Source: Diatrype stigma | Taxonomy: Eukaryota; Ascomycota; Sordariomycetes; Xylariales; Diatrypaceae | Direction of reading: 5' to 3' | Assembly: GCA_022225965.2 (NCBI GenBank) | Contig: JAKJXP020000149.1 | Location: forward strand, 1 to 64,000 | DNA length: 64,000 nucleotides | Shown: piece after piece, positions 22,525 to 35,200 of the stretch | Layout of the letters: each line of letters begins with the position of its first letter | Position numbering within the stretch: position 1 is the stretch's first letter | Notes under the pieces: model-generated | Database searches by the model: none | What the model was told of the DNA's origin: nothing | What the model saw: the letters and a program-made list of their open reading frames with translations, nothing else | Program-made: the position numbers and the translations under genes

Positions 22525-24895
22525 CTCGCTACAACTAATGTGGTTTGCGTATAGTAGCAGCTTGGGTGTCGAGGAATTGCTGATAGGCCACAGGGACTGG
22601 AGAACGCTATGTTGTCAGAGAGCTGGAAGATCTAGGTACCTTCAGCGGTCCTCAAGGGTCCTCGAGGTTACGCAGGTAAGTATATCAAGCCAGCTTCAGC
22701 AGATCGTGAAGCCAGCTATGCAGAATGCGGGAAATCAGAAGATCAGCTATACTCTGCCAACTGAAGGTAGTGGAAGAAGGGCAGTTCTGATGGGCAAAGA
22801 AAGCTGCTTCAAGACGCAGGTAGTTTGAAGATTTGAAAGGTTTTTCAAGTACTCCACGTGGGAGGTCCGTATATAGTCGGTTGAGCAGGCAAAGTGAATA
22901 GCTCTGTTATGCCGCGAAACCATCATCGTCGTCGAAATCTACTGCAGGAAAGAGTAAGATAAAATCGGGGCTTCAACCCATTGTCAATGTTGAACTCGGG
23001 CACTGTTACTGCGATATAAAGAGACCGAGGTCATATGTACTCAAAGCCAGTTAACAGCCTGCATACAAATGTGCTCGCAGGAGTTCAACCATGTGCCTAT
23101 GCTATTGAGAGCTTGAAGAGTGATGATTGCATATATATGTCTGACAGTACCGGCATCCATGCAGAGGATCCGCCAACGCCTACATTGCTACGCTCTTAGT
23201 ATGGTTTCTACTTACCCATGATTTTATATCCCTTCATAACACAGTTCCTTGATCCATCAACCTTCTCCTACTTGTCATCAATTGTCCTTGAAATTCACGT
23301 ATATCCTCTTTCAAATGTGCTCCTCTGGACACTAACTCCTTTCGAGGTTGGTTTTAACCTACCTTAACAGGGTCAAGGTTATGTGGTATCAGGAGGGAAA
23401 GGAACGGCAGCTGAGGGACGGCAGCTGTGCATCGTCCAGACGGTTGATGCATGGAATTTCCGGCTATATCTCTACCCAACACATCCCATATGACTAACCA
23501 GCACTTCGTTATTACACCGTTCAATAGTCTACGGGTCCAGAAGGATCCACACTCCAAACCCCCCCTTTTATAACAACAACAATATAACAACTTCAGACTC
23601 GTTAGCTTCTTTTGTTCGCCCGCCTGCCGTTCCATTGAAGCAATCAGAGGGCGGAGGAATAGAACCGAGATATCACTAGGGGCTTATCTACAGGTTTTAC
23701 TTTATATATCAACGTGGGCTGCCCCTAGCTAGCCTTCATCGTACATGCGTAAGCCGCTGGCAACAGCGCTACCGATGCCGTCCCGCTTCCGGGCATACAA
23801 GCTAGCAGCAGCACTGCCGGTGCCGTTCCGTTCCGCCCAGTAACAGATGCTTCACTACTGCCCCCTTCGGCATATCGTCCGGGCATATCGTCACAAGCGG
23901 GCAACAGCAGCTTTGCTGCTGCCGGGCCCGCAGCCAGCTAGCTAGGCGGGGGCTCACGCTCCACCCAATACTGCGTTCTTCCACCATACCACTCGTTGCT
24001 GTTGACCTGAAGTGAATAGTAGAACCGAGAGTGAGTATTAACATGTGGGGTGCCAGCATTCACTGCGTACATAGGCTGTCTTTACCATATCAGATCTAGG
24101 TTAACTCTTTAAGGTCATTGATGTATGCAGCACTCCTATTCCTAATTTGGGCTACAATCCATTCCCTTGTCTTTCCTATCAGATAGTATCTTTATTCTAC
24201 ATCCAATCACCAACACGAGACTTAGAAAAGGGGGCGGGGGTAGAACGCATGCATTGTATGCCCTGGGTTATTTCGTTGTCTTGGTCTAGCGCTAAAGATT
24301 TGCTGGTTCCATTTCCTCTCAGTATGCTTGGAATTTGGCATTCTGCTTAGGCTCCAGTGGAATGATTATGTCAGATGATTTGGGGGCCAGAGTGGTAGGG
24401 CAGCTGCTAGGTTGGAAAGAGGAAAGGATAGAATAATTCTTGAACCTATGGAAGCTCTAGGGGGGGGGGGGGGGTAGAATAGCCCCTTATATAGTCCCAG
24501 GATCTTCCACTCGCAGATGATGGGTCAAAGTGGACCCCTATACCTCCTACTACCATACTACCCCCTCGCAAGTGTGTCATTACAACCACTCATAGTGGTA
24601 CATTAGGATATGCAAGCTTGGATAGGCGCTCAAAAGCTTCGTGTCGCCATAAAATCTTCGACCTTTAGACTACTATCCACGTATCTACTTGATTGTCATT
24701 GTGTAGTTCACGATGAAAACCACATATTAATGAGGCATGAATTTGCATATACCAGATCATTCATATACCGTATTCCATGAATACCACGGCCACACTACCC
24801 TTGCATCTCAGAAATCCCACTCTGTTCCCATGGCAATACCACCTAGAAACTTTCCATTGTGCTAACCGTAACACTCCAGCAAACCCACATCGAGT
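22525..24895. other. Interval without a supported gene
   Basis: No open frame carries a recognisable motif, and frames are short on both strands. It includes the promoter side of the minus-strand BTB-like gene (first few hundred bases), a fold-back structure at 23712-23960, a 17-base G tract at about 24460-24475 and otherwise ordinary AT/GC-balanced DNA. Confidence 0.45.
23712..23960. repeat. Possible fold-back (MITE-like) element with imperfect inverted ends
   Basis: The left end 'acgtgggctgcccctagcta' and the reverse complement of the right end 'agctaggcgggggctcacgc' pair at about 19 of 24 positions with one gap, enclosing about 250 bp. The interior is rich in short GC palindromes such as 'gcaacagcagctttgctgctg'. 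No clear target-site duplication is visible. The TAGCTAG core is self-complementary, which inflates the match. Confidence 0.25.
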
Positions 24896-25268
24896 CTACG
24901 AAGACCCGGAAGGCAGGCCTGCAGTACATGCTCCAGAAGTCAAGCAGCGGTTCGCAACCTCACCGTTCTCGTCGAAGGTCAACCAGGCCCTGTTTGTCGT
25001 AGGTTAGTATATTAATACATCAAGGGCCCTTCCGGGGCACTCACGAGACAGGAACAGCTGGCGGAGGTAAGAACGGTCCTTGCTGCCAGCAGCAGTACCA
25101 GCCAAGGCCCGGCAAGGTTTCATTGTTGTATGTGGGATCAATAGTATCGCATTCCAGTGCGGACAAGAACTTCCGCTGCAGGCAAAGGTCGTCTTCGCGG
25201 GGGATGGCAGTCGAATACCCCAGCGCAGCAAGGGCAGCGATGGCGGTGATGGTCGTAGGAAAGTGCAT
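24896..25268 (-). CDS. Small secreted six-cysteine protein (candidate effector)
   Basis: Two exons on the minus strand, 25268-25045 and 24989-24896, give 105 residues. The 55-bp intron has a GTGAGT donor, a perfect TACTAAC branch site and an ACAG acceptor, and it keeps the frame (phase 2). Residues 1-20 form a typical signal peptide (M-H-F-P-T-T-I-T-A-I-A-A-L-A-A-L-G-Y-S-T, cleavage near A21/I22 or after the I-P-R site). The mature part has six cysteines, two of them adjacent (W-Y-C-C-W), and ends S-G-S-S. Without splicing the frame would stop at 25041. A TATA-like box lies about 65-75 bp upstream of the ATG. The size, secretion signal and even cysteine number are those of secreted effectors or antimicrobial-like proteins; I recognise no family. 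It sits in a gene-poor, repeat-flanked region. Confidence 0.65.
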
Positions 25269-25331
25269 TTTGGAATGAGTTGTTTGTTTCTGGTATACTG
25301 CAGTTATTGGGAAACATGAGGTTTACCACGA

Positions 25332-25341
25332 CCTTTTATAT
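25332..25341 (-). promoter_or_regulatory. TATA-like box for the secreted protein gene at 25268
   Basis: On the minus strand the sequence reads ATATAAAAGG, about 65-75 bp upstream of the ATG. This is close to the fungal TATA consensus and at a plausible distance for a short leader. Confidence 0.4.
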
Positions 25342-25345
25342 CCCA

Positions 25346-26998
25346 AATCTGGGGTTGAACCAAGCTATCGACCCCCTGATAATCATGACGCCAATACAAT
25401 GTTGGAAAGTAGCAACGGGTGTGGAGTTGGTAGCTTTAACCCCTCCAAATTCTCGTATCGATGTTTGCGGGTGAATCTCGACCCTTGTAGAAGCCAATAT
25501 CCCAGTACGGGGATACTACATATCGGGATACTTTATCGCAACAACACATAAAAGTGCAGAATCCTTGATAGTAAATCAACAGCATCACTGCACTGTTGCA
25601 TAGCGCTTCATCGCCCGAATAGATTGAGCTTTGCTGATACCTGGAAGTAATCACCTTTCAACGGCATAATATAGCTGTTCCAAATGGTGCTGATAGTCCG
25701 GGGTTTTGCTATACAGTTATGTAATGGTGCCAATTGCCCTTACTAGAAGTGTTCCCTAGATTATCACACCATGCTTGATAGAGCCTGGCAGTATCTAGAA
25801 TGTCGCTGAATGTTGCAGCGGAAGCAGATCCTAGATTAGCCTATACGCCGAGAACTTAAGGTCAATTAGTTATACGATACCGAGTTCCAACGTGGCGGAC
25901 TTCCCAAGCTCTAAATACGAAGTCTATACCCGCTGAATTTGAAACATCGTGTTTCCTCCTTATCAAGTAATTCCTCCAATTGTATTGTAGTGGCATATCA
26001 TTTACGAACCAATAAGAGATTACTGCTATGGGACGAAAGTTGGAAGTCTAGAGATAAGAGTATAGGAAGTATATGATAATTACACAAGCACTATTACTAA
26101 ACCATATGCCTATAGTAGAAGTGTCAAGTATACTGTGTATGTGCTCATCTACCTGTTTATTATCGTTTGGATCCCAGTAGTTCTGCATGTTCATAACACC
26201 AAGCAAGGTATGATCCAAGGTATCGCCATGACTAGCTGCACGTGACACGCAACAAACAACCACGGCATAGGTTATACTAATAGCATCATAACCCTCTATA
26301 TTTAACCAGTGAATCCTCTAAGGAAAGCTATAGGCTACCGATTCTAAGTTAGACAAAAGCCGCTCCTTAAACCTCCAATCTTGGCATGCGTTCACATTGT
26401 GGTAAGTTGTGTTACAGGGGAGGGCAATTAGTGACCAAATGTCTCATTTGTCTATGATTACTCTAGAGAGCTTGGTTTCTCCTGAGAACCTTGGAAGTAT
26501 GTCCAGTCATATATTTCGTTCGGGTTCCTTGTGTTCGAGTCCTTGCTCCTTAAGGTGCTACTTGGTCACAACTCGTGTGATCATATGACACTCAGTGCAA
26601 TGCTACCAGAAACTGGTGTAAAGGTTTCAAGCTCAATGATCACAGAGCTCTCTTGCAAGTACGATTTCATTAGCCCGATTACATGTTTCCAATGTCATAC
26701 CAAGTCGCACCAGATATCCTAGGTCCTCAGATCTTGCAACGGCTTGATTTATTCATTACCAATCATCGAGTATCATAGGCGATAGACTCTTACATGGTAA
26801 CACGGGTGTACCAGACCGTTCTATGTCAAGATCTACCCCAAAACTGGTACCATCATATCTGAGTGCACGAGTGTACTTAAAAAGGGGCATGCCTCTTCAT
26901 TCTAGAAATCTAAAGATAACCAAACATCCCCAAAACGTCCCTCTGTCTTATTATTAAAAAAGGAGTCAACCACATAGCCAAGCCATTTGCACACAGCC
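25346..26998. other. Interval without a supported gene
   Basis: Frames are short and motif-free. A 71-codon minus-strand frame (26048-26263) and a 63-codon plus-strand frame (26531-26722) were looked at and not accepted. The last 200 bases should contain the promoter of the gene at 26999: there is a CTTAAAAAGGGGC stretch at 26876-26888 but no clear TATA box. Confidence 0.4.
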
Positions 26999-27370
26999 AT
27001 GTATCAAATCAAGAATCTCATTGTGCTCCTAGCGAGTACAAGCCTACTAGCTCCTACAAAAGCGGCCAAATGTGTGGGCAATACCTACGATCTCTTCCTG
27101 CCGGCTGTTGCTGACCAGCCCCTGCAATGCAGCGGCCAACTGCTGGGCTGGGGCGTGGAGGATGGACCGGGGATCTCCCCATGCCTCGCCCCTGTCAACG
27201 CGACATGTGCCCTAGTAGCCGACCAGGTTGACGGGGCGAACTGCACCATCAACTTGTACAATGGCTCAGGCACTTGCGACAAGGCCTTCCTTGTCGGCCT
27301 GATTAACTGCGCCGCCCCGGGTGCTGCGTACGGCGCTGTGTTCGACCGCTTCGACATCGAGTGCATCTGA
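26999..27370 (+). CDS. Small secreted eight-cysteine protein (candidate effector)
   Basis: A single exon of 123 residues. The ATG at 26999 is chosen because the signal peptide starts there (M-Y-Q-I-K-N-L-I-V-L-L-A-S-T-S-L-L-A-P-T-K-A, about 22 residues, cleavage near K-A|A-K-C). The mature chain of about 100 residues has eight cysteines, enough for four disulfides. The spacing is C-x18-C-x18-C-x7-C, then C-x11-C-x12-C, and a final Cys next to the C-terminus (I-E-C-I). Two N-glycosylation motifs (N-A-T, N-C-T) and one N-G-S are present. A GTAATT..AG pair just after the stop may be a 3' UTR intron. No family is recognised; a secreted effector or surface protein is the natural inference. It shares no obvious sequence with the six-cysteine protein 1.7 kb away. 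Confidence 0.7.
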   Translation: MYQIKNLIVLLASTSLLAPTKAAKCVGNTYDLFLPAVADQPLQCSGQLLGWGVEDGPGISPCLAPVNATCALVADQVDGANCTINLYNGSGTCDKAFLVGLINCAAPGAAYGAVFDRFDIECI

Positions 27371-28245
27371 GACAGGTAATTCCCCCCATGGCGATTGTAA
27401 CTTTGACCACTTACTAATAATAGACAGACTCTGCACCCTTGTGGTTATGATGTATGGGTAATAGAGGCCGGACAAAAAGGGGTGTACTATCACTGTGCAG
27501 TTTGAAGCCCGTGTCAAATAAATAGTTTTAAACATTTATATCCGAAAGTTTAGTTACCAAATAACAGTTTATGATGTCCCAGCTTCTATAAGGACCTTTA
27601 ATTGCAAATGTGCTATTTCATATGAAATATAATAATTGTCGTTATGTCGTTGTGTGATCGAGTAAAGCAAAACACATATTCTTTAGGTACTCAATCGACA
27701 GCAAAGTAAATAAAATCCATTGGGAATGTTATAAATGAAGTTTTCTTGAATATTGCCCATGAATAATTCCTACAGGGCATATAAGCCTCCGAGACTGTAA
27801 GCTTTGAGGTCTGAAAAATGGCATCCCCTATATACCCAAGGGACGGGTTACCCATCAGAATTGATGAGTTGATTGGTTTAGGTCATATTCAAAGGCCTCG
27901 TGGTTTCGTCATGGGCCACCTCTTCATCGCCTGGTCGTACTACTGATTTCTTTAAAAAAAACCATGGTCAAGTTTTTGACATCACACCACAAGGCAGACT
28001 GCGCCACCCCCTTAGCCCCTGTTGACCAACAACATTATAGTCTCTTCAGCATATATTGGTCTAAGAATGTGGTTAATTGATAGCCAGTAGCGAATTCAAT
28101 GCAGTGACTCATTTTATCATTATAAATTTGCCAAGATGATCGTATATGACAACAGTAGGACGAGTCTGAGCAAATCGTGGCGAGTTAGTTGCTTCTTATC
28201 TTGTAACCGCTAACAATATTCCACAGTGAAGCTAAAACATCAGAC
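27371..28245. other. Interval without a gene
   Basis: AT-leaning, stops in all frames, nothing recognisable. The first 150 bases are the likely 3' untranslated region of the eight-cysteine protein gene. Confidence 0.45.
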
Positions 28246-28840
28246 ATGGCTGCATCAGTGTCTAAGGGATCGCTCTGCATTACTGAAGCTGCTGTAGGCA
28301 AGCAAGATCGTGTGATAGATGAGGAGTATGATCGTTCATATCTATTCAAAGACTTGACCGATGAGACTCACGGACACGATATCGGGTACGCCACAGAATC
28401 CCACTATAGGCTGTGCAAACGGCTAGTCCGTCCACTGCGTATCGAAGGAGGTGAAACCAATTGATGGTAAGCAAGCGAACTCCCACAAGAGTGCTTTCGG
28501 ATGACTTCGTACTTACTTCAGATCGCACTGTCTAAATGCCACCCCTTTCGGAAACGTCTTCAAATCCTACATCACCGGCAATTTCGAAACTGTCATGGCC
28601 CAGCACGACCAGATAGACGAGAAACACGCCGAACACGTCCGTAGGCTCTTGGCTCTGCGTGTTGTACTAGACAGATGGGTCGACGTACTAAAGTTTAGCC
28701 TTGACCGAAATGGCTTCGTGTACGACGATAGTTTTATAGAAGAATCGTATTGTGTGGAGAGGAAGATCCAGATCCCTTCGCGGTGCTTGATGGATCCGAG
28801 TTCCGCAAGATCCTTCCGCAAATATAACCCCCTCGGATGA
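28246..28840 (+). CDS. Uncertain small gene (hypothetical protein)
   Basis: Two protein-like blocks lie in line. The first, 28246-28464, is an acidic 72-codon frame from an ATG. The second, about 28531-28840, is a frame with helical, charged content (H-D-Q-I-D-E-K-H-A-E-H-V-R-R-L-L onward) ending at a TGA at 28838. A GTAAGC donor at 28467 and a TTCAG acceptor at 28530 look like a real 64-bp intron, but the first frame stops (TGA at 28462) just before the donor. Either the true first exon uses another frame or the gene is damaged. No domain is recognised, so the model is tentative. Confidence 0.3.
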
Positions 28841-28863
28841 CTTTCGACGTTGGTGGTGTTCAC

Positions 28864-30434
28864 CCCGTCTATTGGTGATTAATGGAAAGGGAATGGATGC
28901 ATCATGCAAGGGGGGTATGATACTGCATATAGAGATAAGTTGGAACATAGCTAGCAAAAGGTAGTTTTATGTCGCATTCATGATCAAATATGATGTATTT
29001 CGGAAATAGTGAGATTCACATATAAAAGGAAAGAATCGAACTTTCGTGTAAAGAACAAAGGAGCTCCATAATAGGGGCAATATGTGCCAAGCCACTAAAT
29101 GGCGATCAGTGCGATCACCGTATTAAGTAATCCATTCTCCCCTATCTATCTAGACCCTATATCGCGACCTCCCTAGGACCAGGTTTGTAATAGGTTTTAT
29201 ATTTATTGTAGGTAAGGCATTCGGTTGCTACATCAAGCGTTACCTCCACTTATGTTTGTTGATGGGGCTCTTTGGTTTCTTCTAAGCTCTCTGCTATGTT
29301 GCTAGGTGATGGAAGCTGTGTTGCTCTGGATCCTTCTTTGCTAGTACATAACACAGGCTATGCCAACATATCATTCAAAGATGTGATGTGGAAAGCCAAC
29401 GTTTAAACTCACCATTATTCCAGTTTCGAGGTGATGTTTGATAATTGGTACAATGTCGTCAGTGACAATCATACGTGGGTAACAGGTGGGTATTGACACA
29501 ATCAGGACAGGAAGGATATTACAGCACGGTAGCCACGGTGGATGTCCTAGATATTCAAAGAGCCAGCATGTATAAATGATACAGATAAGGTACCAAGTAC
29601 CAAGGCTTCCTCCGTTTTCTTCTTTTTCCCACCTAATCAATTGAATTTGTTAGGTCAATCATAGCGGTAGCAATCATGCCTTTCTCGACATGAATCTTCG
29701 AAAGGTAGCTATAGTATATTTCCAGTATTTATAAATACTCAGGGTAAAGGAAAATCAAAACCAGTCGTAAAGGTTAACACATCCTAAAGTAATCTGGTAA
29801 CTGATGGCACTGTTAGTGAGGTGATGCATACTGCTAAACAGCAGGATTGCAGTACAATAACAAAGTAGGAAAAGAAAGAAGGGAAGGAAAGAAAGCTGCA
29901 ATTTCCGAATCACTGTGGCTTCATATACGATACTGACAATAGGAAGATGCCCTTATTGTAGTCCAACAGCCCCTTGCCCCTTATCTTATCCTCCAGGCTA
30001 CTACCATAACAGTGACGGCATACACCATGCCAACCACTACGAAACAGAATACGCCCATGTAGCCAGATGCATTCCCGTACTGGGTAAACGAACATACTAG
30101 ATATGGATTTATGGCCACAGAAGAAACGAAGTAGTTATATAGGGGCTAGTACTTAAAGATTGAAGCAAAATGCAATCAGCAATGATATTAGTGCTGTGTT
30201 GTGGTCGCGTGGTAAACTGCCACGTGAAGTAGCCACGCGTCTTGGGAAGATTATGGCGACCAGCTGTTACCCAGGCAATACCTTTTACAAAACACATTCT
30301 AACTGGCCTAAAGAACAACTCCTCCCTCCAATTAAACCACCAACAAAAACTGTTGTTCATAACCTTTTCTGCCAAACTTCATCCACGTTTCCTGATCGAT
30401 CCGTCAAGGAAAATTATCATAGAAGTCAGTAAGC
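28864..30434. other. Interval without a supported gene
   Basis: No frame has recognisable content and the overlapping short frames on both strands are noise-like. The A-rich, C-rich stretch just before 30435 is probably the leader of the interrupted gene that starts there. Confidence 0.4.
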
Positions 30435-31047
30435 ATGGCTATTGACCGACAGGAAGTCCTCAACGCCATAATCCGAGCCAATGCGTTCTCTGGGTCTACC
30501 CTTGACTCGTGCAAAGTGCGTTGGGAGCCCGTAATGGCGGAGCTCCAGCGCGCGGGACGTCACTATGGCAAGAGCTGTATGCAGTGAGTAGATTACACCC
30601 CGGGCTGTCTTGTGCATACATCATATTGATATGTAACACAGGTCTTTCTTGTCTCGCCAGCTCAAACCGGAGATTGCTCGTGCGCGTGGACAGATGGTTG
30701 CGCAGGGGACAGCCCTCCCTCCGGGCCTTGACCTTGCGCAGTCCATCTGCGCTCTGCTTGGGCTAAACTATATGGCCATCACCCAGCCGAACAATGCTGG
30801 AGGGCAAGACTCCGACGGGGAGACAGATGGGGGCTCTTCCGACGGGGAGGCAGATGGGATCCCTTCCGAGGCGGAAGACGATGCTGGGGTGCAGCCCCAA
30901 GCCAGCTTCCCCGCTGGAAGAGGCAAGGGGGGCGGTAAACGCATTAGGAAGACTCCGGTTCTCCACAAACCAACGGTGTGTATACCAGCAGACCAGATGG
31001 GCCAAATTCAAAGTTACTAATCATTCATATATGCAGTGGAGAGACTA

Positions 31048-31094
31048 AGATCAATCACCCCTTCATGGGCCGACCCCCCGGCAAGCCACGATTT
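31048..31094 (+). repeat. Left 47-bp terminal inverted repeat
   Basis: Exact reverse complement of 38279-38325. It is GC-rich and has intact CpA and TpG sites, in sharp contrast to the AT-rich interior that starts immediately after it. A weaker match continues inward for about 20 bases with transition differences. Confidence 0.9.
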
Positions 31095-31420
31095 CCTATA
31101 TAAAATCACTAAAATCGTATATGTATAATTAATTAACGAATTATATTATTAAAAAACTAAATACGCTATTATAATCTTTATATAAAGTTATAAGCGTAAA
31201 TAAAGAGTTTATATTATAATGTTTACTTTAAAAGGGTTAAATTAACGATTAAAAGTAAGTATTATAAGCTTAACATTTTTATATATAAAATACGTATAAA
31301 AACGTTAACGTATTAACATTAACGTAATTTTTTAAATATATTATATATTTAAAATATTTTTTAATTTATAAAACTATTATAATATAAATATTAAAATAAG
31401 CATATTATATTATAAGATAT

Positions 31421-31818
31421 TATAAGATTATACGGTATATGGTTATACTGTATTAGATAGTACGGATGTAGCAGTGGAATAAATAGGCATTAAGTAAGGT
31501 TAAGTAGACGTATATAAAGGTAGTTATTCAAGTATGAAGTAGTATTCGTGTATGTGTATAAGTGTGTGTGTGTGTGTGTAAGGTTCTGACTTCCTGTATA
31601 TCAGTTAGGTGGCTGTTACCCCTATTTATATACAGAGTATTTCCTAATGCGGTAATTGTCCCTATTCTTTTAATTATAATGGAAGTCCTTGTTTTCTTTA
31701 TTCCATACAGTAATTGCTTCCGGCAGTATACCGTTCCCAGCAGTAATTCTGCTATATAAGTGCAACTCCTTTGTAGTTGCTTTGTTATACTGTCTTGCTG
31801 CATTCAGCAAATCCTACA
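31421..31818 (-). repeat. Copia LTR, left copy (3' LTR)
   Basis: 398 bp, same length as the right copy. It contains a GTGTGT microsatellite at 31564-31578. About fifteen to twenty C/T or G/A differences from the right copy are visible, with no clear transversions. Confidence 0.9.
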
Positions 31819-31829
31819 CCCCCCCTTAA
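31819..31829 (-). other. Copia polypurine tract
   Basis: On the minus strand the bases read TTAAGGGGGGG immediately before the TGTAGG of the 3' LTR. This is the expected position and composition of the plus-strand primer site of an LTR retrotransposon and fixes the LTR boundary. Confidence 0.75.
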
Positions 31830-32264
31830 TGATTATCGAGGGCCGTAGGTAAGCATTAACTTATAGGATTTGTCCTTATAACTGAATAACGTATGTGTGT
31901 ATATCAGGAAAGCCGTTATAACGGTAAAACCTGTATAAGAAGAAAGGTAATTATATAAGCGGATAATGGGTGCTGTAGGTGGTTGTAATTAGCTAAGCAC
32001 CTGCTTTGCCGGCTTATAATTATATAAGCAAGGCTGTATTGGAACAGCTTGCAATTATATAAGCAAGGCTGCGCTTATGTATAACTATATGAGCCCCTAT
32101 TGGAATATAGGAAGCTTTCCAGCTTATCCTTTCTTTATTCGGTGTTAAAAAATTAATAAAAAATCACCTGTTTATCGTATAAAGCCCAGGATAAAACGTA
32201 CGTATACGGAAAAAATCAGGCTTTCAGTGGGGAAACCTTTAAAGGAATAAAACCACTATATACT

Positions 32265-35200
32265 AATTATATTAGCTAGTTTCATCAGCTTGTTTAATAT
32301 AACGCTGGATACCGGCTTTGTTAAAAAATCAGCTAGCTGTTTTGTTATATTAATATGGTGTAATACAGCTTTATTATTTGCTACCACCTTCTTATTAAAG
32401 TAATAAGTTATATCTATATGCTTAGTTCTTTTATGGAATTCAGGATTATTAGCCAGCTTTTAGGCGGCATCGTTATCCATATATACCTTTAAAGGCTGGT
32501 CCGGATAATTTAGGTTTAATTTTTTATTTAAGTAATTAAGCATATTACCTAAATATACGGTTTCTTTTAATCCTTCCTTTAAAGCCATATATTCTGCTTT
32601 ACAGGAACTTAAGGATACTGTTTTTTAAAGTTGGGAGGTCCAGCTTATAAGGTTAAAATTACCCCTATTTGCTAAGCTGGTTATATACCCACTTGTAGAT
32701 TTTTTATCTGGTAGGTTACTTTCCCAGTCAGAATCTATATAAACCTCTAATTCCAAAACTCCGTTGCACTTATATATAACCCCTATATCAAGGTGCTTTA
32801 ATAAATACCCCCATATTTTGTATAATTCCTTAAAGTGGTTTATACTTAGGTTATTTATAAATCTGGCACAGGTACATACAGCGTAAGTTATATCAGGTCG
32901 AAATTTTAAAGTTAGGTATAATAAAGAACCTATTTGCTTTTAATAATTCACAACTTTTGTATTTAAAGCTATTGATTTATTTTTCTTAAGCTTAAGGCCG
33001 GGAATATAAGGAATATTTCCTGGCTTTATATTTGGATTATTACGTATATTATATTTAGTGAACAGCTTTTCTGTATATCGTTTCTGGCTTATACGTATTT
33101 CCTTATTAGGATAATCGATTTCTAAATCGTTACCTAGGTAGATAAAAACGGGACCTATTTTATTTAGCTTAATAGATTTTAACAGCTTTGTGGCTAGATT
33201 ATTTATACCGGCTTCGGACGGGCTTATTATTAATAAGTCGTTTACATAGCAGATAATAACAATATTACTTATTTTATTTACAAATACTCCTTCGTCGTAA
33301 GGAAATACAATAAATCCTTCGGCTAATAATACTTGGGATAGGAATTTATATTAAAGCCTGGATAACTGCTTTAAGCCGTATAAGGCTTTATTAAGCTTAG
33401 TTACCTTATTATAAGCTTTTGGATAAAAACCTTTTAGCAGCTGTATATAGATTTCTATATTTATATCAAAATGAACAAAAACGTTTTGAACGTCGTATTA
33501 TATTATAAGCCACCCCTTATTAACGGCTATTATTAATAATAAGTGCCACGTTTTCGGTCTGGCTATAATAGAAAAGGTTTCCAAATAATTTACTCCTAAC
33601 TGTTGGTTATATCTTTATATAATAAATTTAGCTTTAAAGCGTTTAGATTTATCCTTATTGGTTATTCAGTTAGGTTTAATAAAGTTACCTTTAGTAATAG
33701 GTTTAGATTTAAACAGCCAACGAGTTCCTATAGGGTGTTTTTCCTTAGGTAGGTCCATTATACTGTAGGTATTCTGTTTCTCCAGTTCCGTTATTTCTGC
33801 TTTGCAGGCTAAATACCAGGATTTTCGGTTTATACTACCCATTACTTACTTATACGTAACTGGTTCGGTTATAAAAGCCGAAAAAATAAAATTAGCTTTT
33901 CCTTTTCTTTTTATACTCATAAGCTGATTAAATAATAACGTATTTTCCATTATATATAACAAATGGTTTGTATTAACCTTTATATAGTCCTATATAGGAT
34001 CTGAAGATATAGGAAAGCTTGGAGGTATAGGGGTTAAGTTATTAAGCTTAACCCTTTTATTTGAATTCTGGTTGTTATTTAAATTTCGATCAGTTGCAGT
34101 AACAGCGGCTATTCGTTTTATTAAATCACTTATAGCAGCTATAGCTGCTTTACTTGCATACCGTTTGCCCGGTAATTCCTTTATTTGCTTATAATCAAAA
34201 TTATTAGCTAAGTTAGTTGGTATAATTCCCGAAGCTTCCGTAGCCGTTATAGGTTTATTATTTAAACCTATAGCCGTTATAGGCTTATTAAGCAAGTAAA
34301 AGGGCTTCGGTACAGCTGGGCTTTTTGCTACCCCCCCATTTTGGATATAAGGAAATTTTTCTGTATTATTTACGGCCTTTAGGATGCCTTCTTGGTTTAT
34401 ATTGTTATTATTAAGGTCCTTAATAAAGATATCGTCCCTTATATTAACGTCCCTAGCCCATATAGGCCTTTGGGTTATTATATTCCAGATTTTGTAATTT
34501 TTATTTTCGGTGCCGTAGCCGATAATAACCCCTTTTCTAATCTAGAATCCAGTTTATGCCGGTATTTATTAGTATTATAATAATACATAAAGCCCTATGT
34601 ATATAAATTATTAATATACGGCTTATGCCCATAATAAATTTTAAAGGGCTGCTTATAATTTAAAGCCTTATGTGGGATACGGTTATATATATAAGCCGCT
34701 GCCAATAAGGCTTTACCTTAAAGGTAATTAGGTAAGCCTAAGGAAATAAGAAACGCCCGTATTTTATTTAATAAGGTTAGGTTAATACGTTTTATTAAAT
34801 CATTAGGTTCCTTTATATAAGCAGAAGTTATATAATGGATAATACCGTACGTTTATAAGTAAATTTCGAAGCGTAAATTTATATATTCCGTACCGTTATT
34901 TGTAAAAAACTCCTTTATTTTATGCTTTGTTTGATTTTTAGCCTGCAGCTTATATACCTTAAAGGCTTCTAAAGCTTCTAATTTTGAATTTAACAGCTTA
35001 ACTTCCATATAACGGCTTCGTTTATCCAAAAAGGTAATATAATATTTATACCTATTATAGGTATTAGGTAATGGATCCTTTAAGTCATTGTATACCCTTT
35101 GTATAATATTATATTCCTTTTGGTTTATAGCCGTTTTATTTATCCTGCGGTGGTTCTTTGCCGTATTGCAAATATTACACTTCCAGTTATTATACTGGAT

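Noticed and set aside
30976..31020. Alternative C-terminus of gene A reading through intron 2 to the TAA at 31020
   Set aside because: The GTGTGT donor, TTACTAATC branch and TGCAG acceptor, plus the in-frame exon 3 continued beyond the transposon, make splicing far more likely.
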